Of a DNA stretch of 64,000 nt, positions 1 to 8,205 are shown in pieces (the stretch's first letter is position 1; the number at the start of each line of letters is the position of its first letter). Both the position numbers and the translations under genes were made by a program. The notes under the pieces are model-generated. The model was not told the DNA's origin and did not search any database. It worked only from the letters and a program-made list of their open reading frames with translations. The DNA is from Helicobacter labetoulli (lineage in GTDB: Bacteria > Campylobacterota > Campylobacteria > Campylobacterales > Helicobacteraceae), in the NCBI RefSeq assembly GCF_003670275.1, contig NZ_QXJF01000001.1, forward strand, positions 1 through 64,000, written 5' to 3'.

Positions 1-8
1 GCGTAAGA

Positions 9-41
9 TCGTCGGCAGCGTCAGATGTGTATAAGAGACAG
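9..41 (+). other. Illumina Nextera transposase adapter (artefact)
   Basis: These 33 bases match the standard Nextera read-1 adapter, beginning TCGTCGGCAGCG and ending with the 19-base Tn5 mosaic end AGATGTGTATAAGAGACAG at 23-41. This is library-preparation sequence left untrimmed at a contig end, not bacterial DNA. Bases 1-8 are therefore also suspect. Whatever lies upstream of the first gene in the real chromosome is missing here. Confidence 0.97.
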
Positions 42-132
42 GTACTGTTTAAATGGGGGAATTTTGGAAGTATTATCGCGGGGAAAAACACTTATAAAAA
101 TTTTTTTATTTTATCCCAATTGTCCCTTACCA

Positions 133-166
133 CCCCCCCCCCCCTTGTTTTGTTTTTTTTTTTTTT
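133..166. repeat. Poly-C (12) and poly-T (14) tract upstream of the fkbH cassette
   Basis: A run of 12 C at 133-144 is followed by TTGTTTTG and a run of 14 T at 153-166, about 60 bases before the fkbH-like start codon. Homopolymers of this length in Helicobacter and Campylobacter commonly change length by slippage and switch surface genes on and off. Here the tract could alter promoter spacing for the cassette or the reading frame of a cut-off upstream gene. Its true length may be unreliable because it lies next to a contig end. A similar C/T tract lies just past the cassette at 6145-6164. Confidence 0.75.
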
Positions 167-224
167 GTATCCTAGCACCTTTTAAACTTTACGCCACTTT
201 TTTAAAATAGGTTCAAGGATATTT

Positions 225-2021
225 ATGTTTTTTTCCTATCCGCTAGATTCTACACTTCTTTTGCGTAAGAAAAAATCGCTTAAGAGACAATTGCTAGATA
301 CTTTACAAACGAATACAGAATCCACTTTACACAAAAATATTGCTATTTTGGGTGGATCTAGTACGCAAGAAGTATGTGATATGCTTGAGCTATTTTTGCT
401 TGATTGCGGGATTGTGCCGCATTTTTATCAAAGTGAATATAATAAATTTTATGAAGATTCTATTTTTGAAAATAAAGCTTTGAAGGATTTTAAGCCAGAT
501 ATTATCTACATTCACACGAGCTTTGTTAATGTGCGTTTTGATGAGAGTGAATGGGCGGCTTTTACTCAAGTGTGGCAAAGTCTAAGCGATACATATCAAT
601 GTGCGATTATTCAAAATAATTTTGAATTGCCTCCGTATAGAATCTATGGCAATCTTGATTCTATCCTGCCGAGTGCGAAAACGCAGTATATCCACACGCT
701 GAATGCGAAAATCCACACAAAAATATATGAAACCCCAAATCTCTATATACACGATATTTGCTATCTTTCAGCTAGTCTTGGACTAGAAAAATGGTATGAC
801 TTCTCGCTCTATGCAAGGACAAAATATGCCCTAAGTCTTGAGTGCATACCACATCTGTCGTGGAATCTAAGCCATATCATCAAAGCGATTTTTGGTATCA
901 ATAAAAAGGCTTTGGCGCTTGATTTAGACAATACGCTGTGGGGAGGTGTGATAGGCGATGATGGCTTAAGTGGGATACATATAGGAACAGAAACACCATT
1001 GGCAGAGAGCTATACGCTCTTTCAAAAATACATTAAAGACTTAAAAGATCGTGGTATTATGCTGAGTGTCTGCTCTAAAAATGAATATGAAAATGCTAAA
1101 AATGGCTTCACACACCCTAGCTCCATTTTGCGATTTGACGATTTTATGAGTTTTCAGGCAAATTGGAATCTAAAAAGTGAGAATATAAAAGTCATAGCTA
1201 AAGAGCTAAATATTGGGCTAAACACACTTGTATTTATTGATGATAATCCAACTGAAAGACATCTTGTTTCACAATCTCTGCCAAGTGTAGCCGTCCCAGA
1301 ATCTCACAACCAACAAATTGACAGAGATTCTCAAGCTGTCTCTCAAATGCTTGGCGTAGATGTGCTAGATTTTATCCCCCATATTGATAAAAATGGCTAT
1401 TTTGAAAGCATCTCTGTATCACAAGAGGATTTAGAGCGTAATAGCTACTATACGCAAAACAAGGCAAGAGATGAGGCTTTAAGTGCATTTACAAACTATA
1501 ACGAGTTTCTTCAAAGCCTTGCTATGAAAGCCCAAATTATTCCATTTTCCCCTCTATTTATGGAGCGTATAGCACAGCTTACAAATAAAACAAATCAGTT
1601 TAATCTCACCACTAAACGCTATACACAAGCCACTTTAGAATCCATAGCAAAAGATTCTAGCTTTATCACATTGCAGGGGCGGCTAAAAGATAGGTTTGGC
1701 GATAATGGGCTTATTGCCCTACTCATCGCAAGAATAGAGGATAAAACGGCACATATTGATTTATGGCTTATGAGCTGCCGTGTCCTAAAGCGGACAATGG
1801 AGTATGCTATGCTTGATACCCTTATCAAACACGCAAAAACTAAGGGCGTGAAAACACTTATAGGTTACTACTACAAAACGCAGAAAAACGCTATGGTAGC
1901 AGATTTATATAGCGATTTTGGCTTTAGCTTGAAAGCACAAGATGGCGATGATAGCATTTGGCAGCTTGATATAGACAAGTATAAGCCCAAAGCTTATTTT
2001 ATAGGAGTAAATGATGACTAA
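225..2021 (+). CDS. FkbH-like protein (HAD-IIIC phosphatase/acyltransferase)
   Basis: This 598-residue protein has the full FkbH layout. An N-terminal SGNH-like region contains IAILGGSSTQE near residue 40. A HAD domain follows with the DLDNT motif at about 233-237, then the family hallmark WGGVIGDDG. The last 150 residues resemble a GNAT domain. FkbH enzymes take a three-carbon unit from 1,3-bisphosphoglycerate, remove the phosphate and load glyceryl onto an acyl carrier protein. The next gene is an ACP overlapping by 11 bases, which fits exactly. The ATG follows AAGGA at a suitable distance. It is the first gene of a six-gene cassette and lies just downstream of a long homopolymer tract, so it may be phase variable. 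The substrate is inferred from the family. Confidence 0.9.
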   Translation: MFFSYPLDSTLLLRKKKSLKRQLLDTLQTNTESTLHKNIAILGGSSTQEVCDMLELFLLDCGIVPHFYQSEYNKFYEDSIFENKALKDFKPDIIYIHTSFVNVRFDESEWAAFTQVWQSLSDTYQCAIIQNNFELPPYRIYGNLDSILPSAKTQYIHTLNAKIHTKIYETPNLYIHDICYLSASLGLEKWYDFSLYARTKYALSLECIPHLSWNLSHIIKAIFGINKKALALDLDNTLWGGVIGDDGLSGIHIGTETPLAESYTLFQKYIKDLKDRGIMLSVCSKNEYENAKNGFTHPSSILRFDDFMSFQANWNLKSENIKVIAKELNIGLNTLVFIDDNPTERHLVSQSLPSVAVPESHNQQIDRDSQAVSQMLGVDVLDFIPHIDKNGYFESISVSQEDLERNSYYTQNKARDEALSAFTNYNEFLQSLAMKAQIIPFSPLFMERIAQLTNKTNQFNLTTKRYTQATLESIAKDSSFITLQGRLKDRFGDNGLIALLIARIEDKTAHIDLWLMSCRVLKRTMEYAMLDTLIKHAKTKGVKTLIGYYYKTQKNAMVADLYSDFGFSLKAQDGDDSIWQLDIDKYKPKAYFIGVNDD

Positions 2022-2256
2022 AGAAGCAATTCATAGTAAGGTGCAAGATATTTTTAGAGATATTTTTGATGATGAGACACTCAATATTGCAGAGCAAACT
2101 CATAGTGAAGATATTGAAGAATGGGATTCTTTAAGTCATATTAATTTAGTTGCTGCGATTGAAAAAGAGTTTTGCGTTAAATTTGCATTGGGCGAACTGC
2201 AAGAGCTTAAAAATGTCGGTGATATGCTGAATCTTATTATCAAAAAGCGTGTGTAA
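2011..2256 (+). CDS. Acyl carrier protein
   Basis: This small acidic protein of 81 residues has the phosphopantetheine attachment motif DSLSHINL, with the modified serine at about residue 40. It overlaps the FkbH-like gene by 11 bases and has AGGAG just before the start. ATG codons at 2011 and 2014 are both possible. It is divergent from typical fatty-acid AcpP and is embedded in an acylation cassette. It is therefore probably a dedicated carrier for the unit loaded by FkbH and processed by the MaoC and SDR proteins downstream. It would need a phosphopantetheinyl transferase encoded elsewhere. Confidence 0.92.
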   Translation: MMTKEAIHSKVQDIFRDIFDDETLNIAEQTHSEDIEEWDSLSHINLVAAIEKEFCVKFALGELQELKNVGDMLNLIIKKRV

Positions 2257-2257
2257 A

Positions 2258-2686
2258 ATGAATGCTTACACATTTGATGAGATTAGCATAGGGCATACAG
2301 AAACTTTTGAGTTTAGTGTGAGTGAAGAAAAAATGGATACATTTTTAAAGCTTACCAATGATACAAATCCTTTGCATATAGATTCTACTTACGCAAAGCA
2401 AAATGGCTTCAATTATCGCGTAGTGTATGGAATGCTAAGTGCGAGCTTTCTATCAACCTTTGCAGGTGTATATCTCCCCGGTAAGTTTTGCTTACTGCAC
2501 GAAGTGGCTATTGGATTCTTAAAGCCTGTGTATGTCGGCGATATGCTAAAGATTACAGGAAAAGTGATAGAAAAGCAAGAAGCATACAAGCAAATCACTA
2601 TTAAAGTGGCTATTGAAAATACGGGGGGAGGGGTAAAACCATTTAAAATTGCCAAAGGACATATCAAAGCGGGTGTTTTACACTAG
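2258..2686 (+). CDS. MaoC-like (R)-specific hydratase/dehydratase
   Basis: The single hotdog-fold domain carries the hydratase-2 motif NDTNPLHIDSTYA with the catalytic Asp and His, followed by VVYGMLSASF. MaoC-family enzymes add or remove water on 3-hydroxyacyl thioesters. The ATG at 2258 lies one base past the ACP stop and is preferred over an in-frame GTG at 2249. Its place between an ACP and a ketoreductase suggests it acts on the ACP-bound acyl unit. If the unit is glyceryl-ACP, dehydration would give an enol that becomes pyruvyl-ACP. That substrate is inference; the fold and motif are clear. Confidence 0.88.
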   Translation: MNAYTFDEISIGHTETFEFSVSEEKMDTFLKLTNDTNPLHIDSTYAKQNGFNYRVVYGMLSASFLSTFAGVYLPGKFCLLHEVAIGFLKPVYVGDMLKITGKVIEKQEAYKQITIKVAIENTGGGVKPFKIAKGHIKAGVLH

Positions 2687-2709
2687 AGATTTTACACAAG
2701 GGGACAATA

Positions 2710-3438
2710 TTGAAAGATTCCATTCTTATTACCGGAGCAAGTTCTGATTTGGGTGTATCGCTTATTCAAAGGCTAGATTCTAAAGCTACCATTTTTGCAC
2801 TTTATCATAGCAATAATGTTTTCAAACAACAATGTTTTAGTGATAGGCACATTATTCCACTGCAATGTGATTTGAGCGATATACATCAAATACAAGCGAT
2901 GATAACACATATTCAAACCATAGCTATACCTAACAAGATCGTTCATTTAGCTTCCCCTAGAATCTGCAATACACATTTTGGCAAACTTGCTTGGGAGGAT
3001 TATAAAACACATTTAAGTATCTCTTTGGAATCCATATTTCACATTCTTCAAGCCTTTATACCGCAGCTTGTAAGGCAAAAAGATAAGCGGGATAAAAAGG
3101 TAGTCTTTATGCTTTCAAGCTGCACTATGGGCGTGCCACCTGCGACGCTAAGTCATTATGTAACAGCAAAATATGCACTTTTAGGCTTACTTAAATCGCT
3201 CACAAGTGAGTATAGAAGCAAAAATATTCAATTTAATGCCATCTCTCCATCAATGATTGAAACAAAATTTCTATCAAATATAAATGAAAAAATAATAGAG
3301 CTAAACGCCTATAATCACCCGCTTAAACGCAACGCTACAATAGATGATGTCCTACCTACACTGCTCTTTTTGCTAAGCAGAGAATCTAACTACATTAATG
3401 GCGAAAATCTCATCATATCTGGCGGAGAGGTGTTTTAA
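2710..3438 (+). CDS. Short-chain dehydrogenase/reductase (FabG-like)
   Basis: This is a classical SDR of 242 residues. The nucleotide-binding motif is TGASSDLG near residue 8, the catalytic Ser is around 136, and the YVTAK motif has Tyr150 and Lys154. Such enzymes usually reduce 3-oxoacyl-ACP or similar ketones with NADPH. Translation appears to start at TTG 2710, preceded by AAGGGG. The stop overlaps the ATG of the MBOAT gene, so the two are translationally coupled. In context it probably reduces the carrier-bound unit made by FkbH and MaoC, but the exact ketone is unknown. Confidence 0.88.
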   Translation: MKDSILITGASSDLGVSLIQRLDSKATIFALYHSNNVFKQQCFSDRHIIPLQCDLSDIHQIQAMITHIQTIAIPNKIVHLASPRICNTHFGKLAWEDYKTHLSISLESIFHILQAFIPQLVRQKDKRDKKVVFMLSSCTMGVPPATLSHYVTAKYALLGLLKSLTSEYRSKNIQFNAISPSMIETKFLSNINEKIIELNAYNHPLKRNATIDDVLPTLLFLLSRESNYINGENLIISGGEVF

Positions 3439-4943
3439 TGCTATTTTCATCATATATCTTTATTTTTGCCTTTTTACCTGTGGTGTTTTGTGTGTATTTT
3501 ATGCTTAATCACAAAGGCTTTTATAGGACTTCTATTGTGTGGCTTACATTTGCTAGTTTATTCTTTTATTCATATTGGAATATTATGTATCTGCCGCTTT
3601 TGCTACTCTCCATTGGCTTTAATTATACGATTTCTGGCTTTATGCTAAAAGCTCAAGAGAAAGCAAAGCTTGGCAGTATGCAATTTTTGAGTAATAAAAA
3701 ATTGCTTTACATCGCAATTATTTTTAATATCTCATTACTTTGCTTTTTTAAATATATGGACTTTTTTATAGAGAATGTGAATCTGGTTTTTGGCAGTGAC
3801 ATTGGGCTACTTCATATTGTGTTGCCTTTGGGGATTAGCTTTTTTACTATTACGCAAATTGCGTTTTTGGTGGATTGCTATGAAGGTTTGGTGAAAGAGA
3901 GAAATCCTATCAATTACGCACTTTTTGTTACATTTTTCCCTCATCTTATTGCCGGTCCTATTTTGCATCATAAAGAGATGATGCCCCAATTTGCCGATAC
4001 GAATAATAAGATTCTAAACTATAAGAATCTCTCTCTTGGGCTATTTCTCTTTTCCATTGGCTTATTTAAAAAAGTAGTCATTGCTGATAGTTTTGCAAGG
4101 TGGGCGAATGCTGGATTTAGTGTGGTAGAAAATGGCGAGATTCTTAATTTTTTTGAATCTTGGGCGAGTATTTTATGCTATGCTTTTCAGCTCTACTTTG
4201 ACTTTAGCGGATATAGTGATATGGCTGTGGCTTTGGGACTTATGTTTAATATCAAACTGCCTATTAACTTTAACTCCCCATTTAAAGCGTGTAATATTTC
4301 TGATTTTTGGCGTAGGTGGCATATAAGCCTTACAAATTTCATCACCACTTATATCTATACGCCTATGATTAGAGCTTTTAAGAATCCTACATTTGCCAAA
4401 ATGATGGTGGCTACATTTTTGACTTTTCTCATCGCTGGAATCTGGCACGGATCTGGCTGGGGCTTTGTGATATTTGGGGCTTTACACGGCTTAGCCCTTG
4501 TGATCCATCAATATTGGAGTAAAAAATGGAGTAAGATTCTACAATTTAAGTTTCCAAAGATTCTAGGTTGGCTACTCACTTTTCTACTCGTGCTTGTGGC
4601 TTTTGTATTTTTTCGTGCTGAAAATCTGCAAGGGGCGGTGAATCTGTTAAAGGGAATGTTTGGTGGGGACATAGTCTTACCTAGCTTTTTAGAATCTAGG
4701 CTTGGATTCTTAAGTGAATATGGGATTCAATTCCATTGGTGGTTAGAGCAGATAGAGGGGAGCTTTATAACGCCATTGTGGATTCTAGGGGCTTTTATTG
4801 TGTGTTTATGTTTCAAAAATAGTGTGGAACAAACAGCACATTTCAAGCCTACAAGATTCAATCTTTTTACAACCGCTCTTTTTTCGCTTATAGCTTTTCT
4901 TTCCATTGATAAAGCACAACAATTTTTATATTTTAATTTTTAA
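3438..4943 (+). CDS. MBOAT-family membrane O-acyltransferase (AlgI/DltB-like)
   Basis: This polytopic membrane protein of 501 residues has MBOAT signatures: DFWRRWHISLT at about 289-299 and GIWHGSGWGFVIFGALHG at about 334-351, which contains the conserved membrane-embedded histidine. The family moves acyl groups from a cytoplasmic thioester across the membrane to polysaccharide, teichoic acid or protein. Alginate O-acetylation (AlgI) and D-alanylation (DltB) are the models. The start overlaps the SDR stop. The next gene encodes an SGNH-type single-pass protein, the usual periplasmic partner. The natural donor is likely the cassette's own ACP; the acceptor is unknown. Confidence 0.92.
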   Translation: MLFSSYIFIFAFLPVVFCVYFMLNHKGFYRTSIVWLTFASLFFYSYWNIMYLPLLLLSIGFNYTISGFMLKAQEKAKLGSMQFLSNKKLLYIAIIFNISLLCFFKYMDFFIENVNLVFGSDIGLLHIVLPLGISFFTITQIAFLVDCYEGLVKERNPINYALFVTFFPHLIAGPILHHKEMMPQFADTNNKILNYKNLSLGLFLFSIGLFKKVVIADSFARWANAGFSVVENGEILNFFESWASILCYAFQLYFDFSGYSDMAVALGLMFNIKLPINFNSPFKACNISDFWRRWHISLTNFITTYIYTPMIRAFKNPTFAKMMVATFLTFLIAGIWHGSGWGFVIFGALHGLALVIHQYWSKKWSKILQFKFPKILGWLLTFLLVLVAFVFFRAENLQGAVNLLKGMFGGDIVLPSFLESRLGFLSEYGIQFHWWLEQIEGSFITPLWILGAFIVCLCFKNSVEQTAHFKPTRFNLFTTALFSLIAFLSIDKAQQFLYFNF

Positions 4944-4952
4944 GGAGCAAAG

Positions 4953-6116
4953 ATGAAATATAAAAAGTTTGTTTTATCTTATTTTATGATTTTGCTTATA
5001 TTTGGACTACTGCTTGTAGGCATATTTTATTATCTCTCTAGAATCTTTGAACATAATAGCTTTGAAAGCATTGTGAAAAGACAACTGGAGCAGAACTCCA
5101 TTTATGGCACAGCATTAAATGAAAATGTCTTTGCCTACAAGCTTGAGCTAGTGAAGCAGATAAAGCCAAAGATTATAGCACTTGGTGCCTCTAGGGTATT
5201 GCAGTTTAGAGAAAAGTTTTTTATAGATTCTTTTGTGAGTGCGGGTAATGCGATGAATACACTCAAAGAAGGGAGGTTATTTTTAGAAGAAGTATTAAAG
5301 TTTTACAAACCTGAAATAGTCATCTTAGGGCTTGATATTTGGTGGTTTAATGCTTTATATCCAAACTATGAAAGGGGAGAATATTTTAATATCACAGGGA
5401 CAAATATTAGCACAACAAAGATACTTGATATAGCAAAACATATTTACAACCAGCAATTCTTTCAATCTCAATATCTCTTAGACAATCATTTTATTACAAA
5501 TCCTTATAGCAATCTTGATTCTTTAGGACTAAATGCCATATATAATGGCAGGGGCTTTTTCAAAGATGGCTCATATTTGTATGGAGAGATTTTTAAAAAC
5601 GAAAAGACTAAAGATGCCAACTTTACTGACACCTTGTTACGCATTACACAAGGAATAAGTAGGTTTGAATATGCTTCCCACATAGATGCAAAGCGTATGC
5701 AGGATTTATTTGATATACTCAATCTTTTAGAAAAACATCATATACAAGTTGTTATTTTTATCCCTCCTCTTGCTCCAAGTGTATATCAAGCTATGCAGGA
5801 CAAACAAGAAAAATATGCTTATATTGATGAACTCTTTGCAACATTGCAAAAATATCACATCCCTTTTTTCAACTATCACAATCCGGCAGTTTTACATAAT
5901 GACAATTGCGAGTTTTTAGATGGTTTTCACGGAGGAGATGTATTTTACGCAAGAATCCTTGCAGATATGGCACAAAAAAGTGAGATTCTAAAATCCTATG
6001 TCAATATGCCTTATCTCACAGAGCTAATACGCACACATAAAGGCAGGGTATTTTCTAAAGATTCTGTGAGCGATTTAAAAGAGCAAGACTTTTTAAATTT
6101 GGGGTGTGGGAAGTAA
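4953..6116 (+). CDS. Membrane-anchored SGNH-like protein (AlgJ/DltD-type partner of MBOAT)
   Basis: This 387-residue protein has one N-terminal membrane helix at about residues 8-28 and then a periplasmic domain. The domain shows GASR with Ser80 and DGFH with Asp323 and His326, the spacing expected of an SGNH Ser-Asp-His triad. The overall plan resembles DltD and AlgJ/AlgX-type proteins, which work with an MBOAT channel to place acyl groups on extracellular polymers. A strong TAAGGAG precedes the ATG, ten bases after the MBOAT stop. It is the last gene of the cassette. I recognise the motif pattern, not a specific named family. Confidence 0.75.
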   Translation: MKYKKFVLSYFMILLIFGLLLVGIFYYLSRIFEHNSFESIVKRQLEQNSIYGTALNENVFAYKLELVKQIKPKIIALGASRVLQFREKFFIDSFVSAGNAMNTLKEGRLFLEEVLKFYKPEIVILGLDIWWFNALYPNYERGEYFNITGTNISTTKILDIAKHIYNQQFFQSQYLLDNHFITNPYSNLDSLGLNAIYNGRGFFKDGSYLYGEIFKNEKTKDANFTDTLLRITQGISRFEYASHIDAKRMQDLFDILNLLEKHHIQVVIFIPPLAPSVYQAMQDKQEKYAYIDELFATLQKYHIPFFNYHNPAVLHNDNCEFLDGFHGGDVFYARILADMAQKSEILKSYVNMPYLTELIRTHKGRVFSKDSVSDLKEQDFLNLGCGK

Positions 6117-6144
6117 GGCTATCTCCCTTTTTTCTTTTTATTGT

Positions 6145-6164
6145 CCCCCCCCCCCTTTTTTTTT
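6145..6164. repeat. Poly-C (11) and poly-T (9) tract between convergent genes
   Basis: Eleven C at 6145-6155 run directly into nine T at 6156-6164, in the 86-base gap between the convergent ends of the SGNH gene and the efflux permease gene. The preceding ATTGTC echoes the ATTGTCCC before the tract near 121-166, so similar tracts bracket the FkbH cassette. It lies outside any gene and promoter I can define, so any switching role is unclear. It may mark a recombination boundary. Confidence 0.7.
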
Positions 6165-6202
6165 GCACCGCCTTTCTACTACTTTTTTGCCCTTTTTGTT
6201 TA

Positions 6203-7420
6203 TTACTCGTGTCGCAGGGCGTCAATGGGGTTAAGCTTTGAAGCGCGTCTAGCTGGGAGATAGCCAAACAAGATTCCAATAAAAGCAGAAAACAAAAAGG
6301 CAACAATGGCTGTTGGCACATCAAAAATAAATGGAATCTCCATATAATAGCTTAATCCAAGTGAAGCAAAAAACGCCCATATAATCCCAATCAAACCACC
6401 AAAGGAGCTTAGTGTAATAGATTCAATCAAAAACTGCATAAGCACCTCACTTTGCAACGCCCCAATCGCCATACGCGTCCCAATCTCCTTTGTCCGCTCG
6501 GTTACAGAAACAAGCATAATATTCATAATGCCAATACCCCCAACAATCAAACTCACCCCCGCTATCATACCCAAAAGCCCTGTTAGCCTTTTTGTCGTGG
6601 AAGTAAGTGTTTGCTCAATTTGCTTAGTATCCATAATCTCAAAGGAATCTTTCTCACCAACGCGGACATTTCTCACTTCACGCAAAGCCTGAGTTAAAAC
6701 AGGAAGTATTTCTGTGGAATCGGCATTATCCTTTGCCCTAAGCATTAAGCGATTAACAAAAAAGAGTGAGTTATTCCCTGAAACAGAGCGTAAAAACGCC
6801 TTCATAGGCAGTAAAATCACATCATCTTGATCATTTCCCATACCGCCCTGCCCTTTAGATTCTAAAACGCCTATACATTCACATACAATGTTATTTAAGC
6901 GGATTTTCTGCCCGAGCGGATTACTCTCATTAAAAAGATTTTTTCGCACAGATTCGCCTATCAAGCAGACATTACTCCCCACACGATATTCATTTTCTTC
7001 AAAGTCCCTGCCCTCACTACTATCCCATTGCGTTACTTCAAAAAAGCCTTCCGTTACGCCTTGAGCCTGTGTAGTGGTATTTTGAGATTGAAATTGCAGC
7101 ACAACTGAACTTTGCAAGATGGGTGCAACAGCTTGTATATAATCTTGTGTAAGGGCTTGTAGCCTTTGGGCTTCTTGCAAACTAAAATTACGGCGTAAAT
7201 TTGCCCCACTTGGATTCATAGCCCTTGCAGGAAACACAAGCAAAAGATTGCTTCCAAGTGAAGAAATTCTATCTGTTATCATTTTGGTTGTGCCATTGCC
7301 TATGCTAATCATCACAACAACCGCCCCAACGCCAATAATCACGCCAAGCATTGTCAAAAATGCGCGTAGAAAATTCCGCCTTATCTGCCGAAAGGCTAAC
7401 ATAAAGGCATTGAGTATCAT
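6203..7420 (-). CDS. MacB-type ABC transporter permease
   Basis: The 405-residue protein has an N-terminal membrane helix containing MLGVIIGVGAVVVMISIG. A MacB-type periplasmic core of about 200 residues follows, then three C-terminal helices of the FtsX fold, including GIGIMNIMLVSVTERTKEIG. E. coli MacB is a fusion of ATPase and permease; here the ATPase is the separate upstream gene, which overlaps by four bases. Such mechanotransmission transporters do not carry substrate through the membrane. They drive periplasmic substrates, such as macrolides, lipopeptides or siderophores, out through a TolC-type duct. It is the last gene of the operon. Confidence 0.9.
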   Translation of the reverse strand: MILNAFMLAFRQIRRNFLRAFLTMLGVIIGVGAVVVMISIGNGTTKMITDRISSLGSNLLLVFPARAMNPSGANLRRNFSLQEAQRLQALTQDYIQAVAPILQSSVVLQFQSQNTTTQAQGVTEGFFEVTQWDSSEGRDFEENEYRVGSNVCLIGESVRKNLFNESNPLGQKIRLNNIVCECIGVLESKGQGGMGNDQDDVILLPMKAFLRSVSGNNSLFFVNRLMLRAKDNADSTEILPVLTQALREVRNVRVGEKDSFEIMDTKQIEQTLTSTTKRLTGLLGMIAGVSLIVGGIGIMNIMLVSVTERTKEIGTRMAIGALQSEVLMQFLIESITLSSFGGLIGIIWAFFASLGLSYYMEIPFIFDVPTAIVAFLFSAFIGILFGYLPARRASKLNPIDALRHE

Positions 7421-8196
7421 AAATCCCCCTTAGAATCCATCTCTAAAGTATCAGTAGTTATAGAATCCGCCCTTAAAGATTCAGCCTTTTGAGCGTTTAA
7501 AGTATCGCTTTGTGAATCAGCCACCAACTTACCATCTAAAAAATGCAATTCTCTCTTGGCATATCTCGCCATATCCGGCTCGTGCGTTACCATAAGAATC
7601 GTAATACCTAAACTTTGATTTAAGCTCTTTAGAATCTCCATTATCTCCACACTTCTTTTGGTATCAAGATTCCCCGTTGGTTCATCGGCAAGTAAAAAAA
7701 GTGGTTCCTGTGCGATCGCCCTAGCGATAGCCACTCTTTGCTGCTGTCCGCCACTTAGCTTGGCACTTGTATGCTCTGCCCATTCTCTAAGCCCTACTTT
7801 ATCAAGCGCTTTCAAGGCTATCTCTTCACGCACTGCCTTTTTCACCCCACGATACATCAAGGGTAGCTCCACATTTTCAAGTGCCGTTGTGCGGGGCAGG
7901 AGATTAAATCCTTGAAAAATAAAGCCTATATAATTGCGGCGGAGCAAGGCGCGTTCATTGTGAGATAAGCTAAACACATCTATATCCCCAAAGTGATATT
8001 CTCCACTACTCCCCACATCAAGTGTGCCTAGAATATTGGCAAGGCTTGATTTACCCGATCCACTAGGACCCATAAGGGCGACAAACTCCCCCTTATCTAT
8101 CTGCAAACTCACGCCCTTTAATGCTTCAAACGCACTCTCTCCCTTGCCATAAGTCTTATGAATATTTTTTAGGACAATAAAATTACGAGATTCCAT
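7417..8196 (-). CDS. MacB/LolD-type ABC transporter ATPase
   Basis: This 259-residue ATPase has a Walker A motif (GPSGSGKSS), a Q-loop (FQGFNLLPRTTALENVELP), the signature LSGGQQQR, a Walker B followed by DEPTGNLD, and an H-loop His in VTHEPD. It belongs to the MacB/LolD subfamily. About 35 residues at the C terminus, rich in Ser, Thr and Asp, extend past the core domain. It overlaps the permease by four bases and sits ten bases after the adaptor gene. It would energise the permease at the cytoplasmic face of the inner membrane. Confidence 0.93.
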   Translation of the reverse strand: MESRNFIVLKNIHKTYGKGESAFEALKGVSLQIDKGEFVALMGPSGSGKSSLANILGTLDVGSSGEYHFGDIDVFSLSHNERALLRRNYIGFIFQGFNLLPRTTALENVELPLMYRGVKKAVREEIALKALDKVGLREWAEHTSAKLSGGQQQRVAIARAIAQEPLFLLADEPTGNLDTKRSVEIMEILKSLNQSLGITILMVTHEPDMARYAKRELHFLDGKLVADSQSDTLNAQKAESLRADSITTDTLEMDSKGDL

Positions 8197-8205
8197 ATCT
8201 CTGCC

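Noticed and set aside
25-210. 61-codon open frame over the adapter and homopolymers
   Set aside because: It begins inside the Nextera adapter and is mostly Pro and Phe from the C and T runs, so it is not a gene.
6055-6324. 89-codon minus-strand frame across the gap after the efflux permease
   Set aside because: It is an out-of-frame shadow of the permease gene and the poly-C/T tract, with no ribosome site or recognisable domain.
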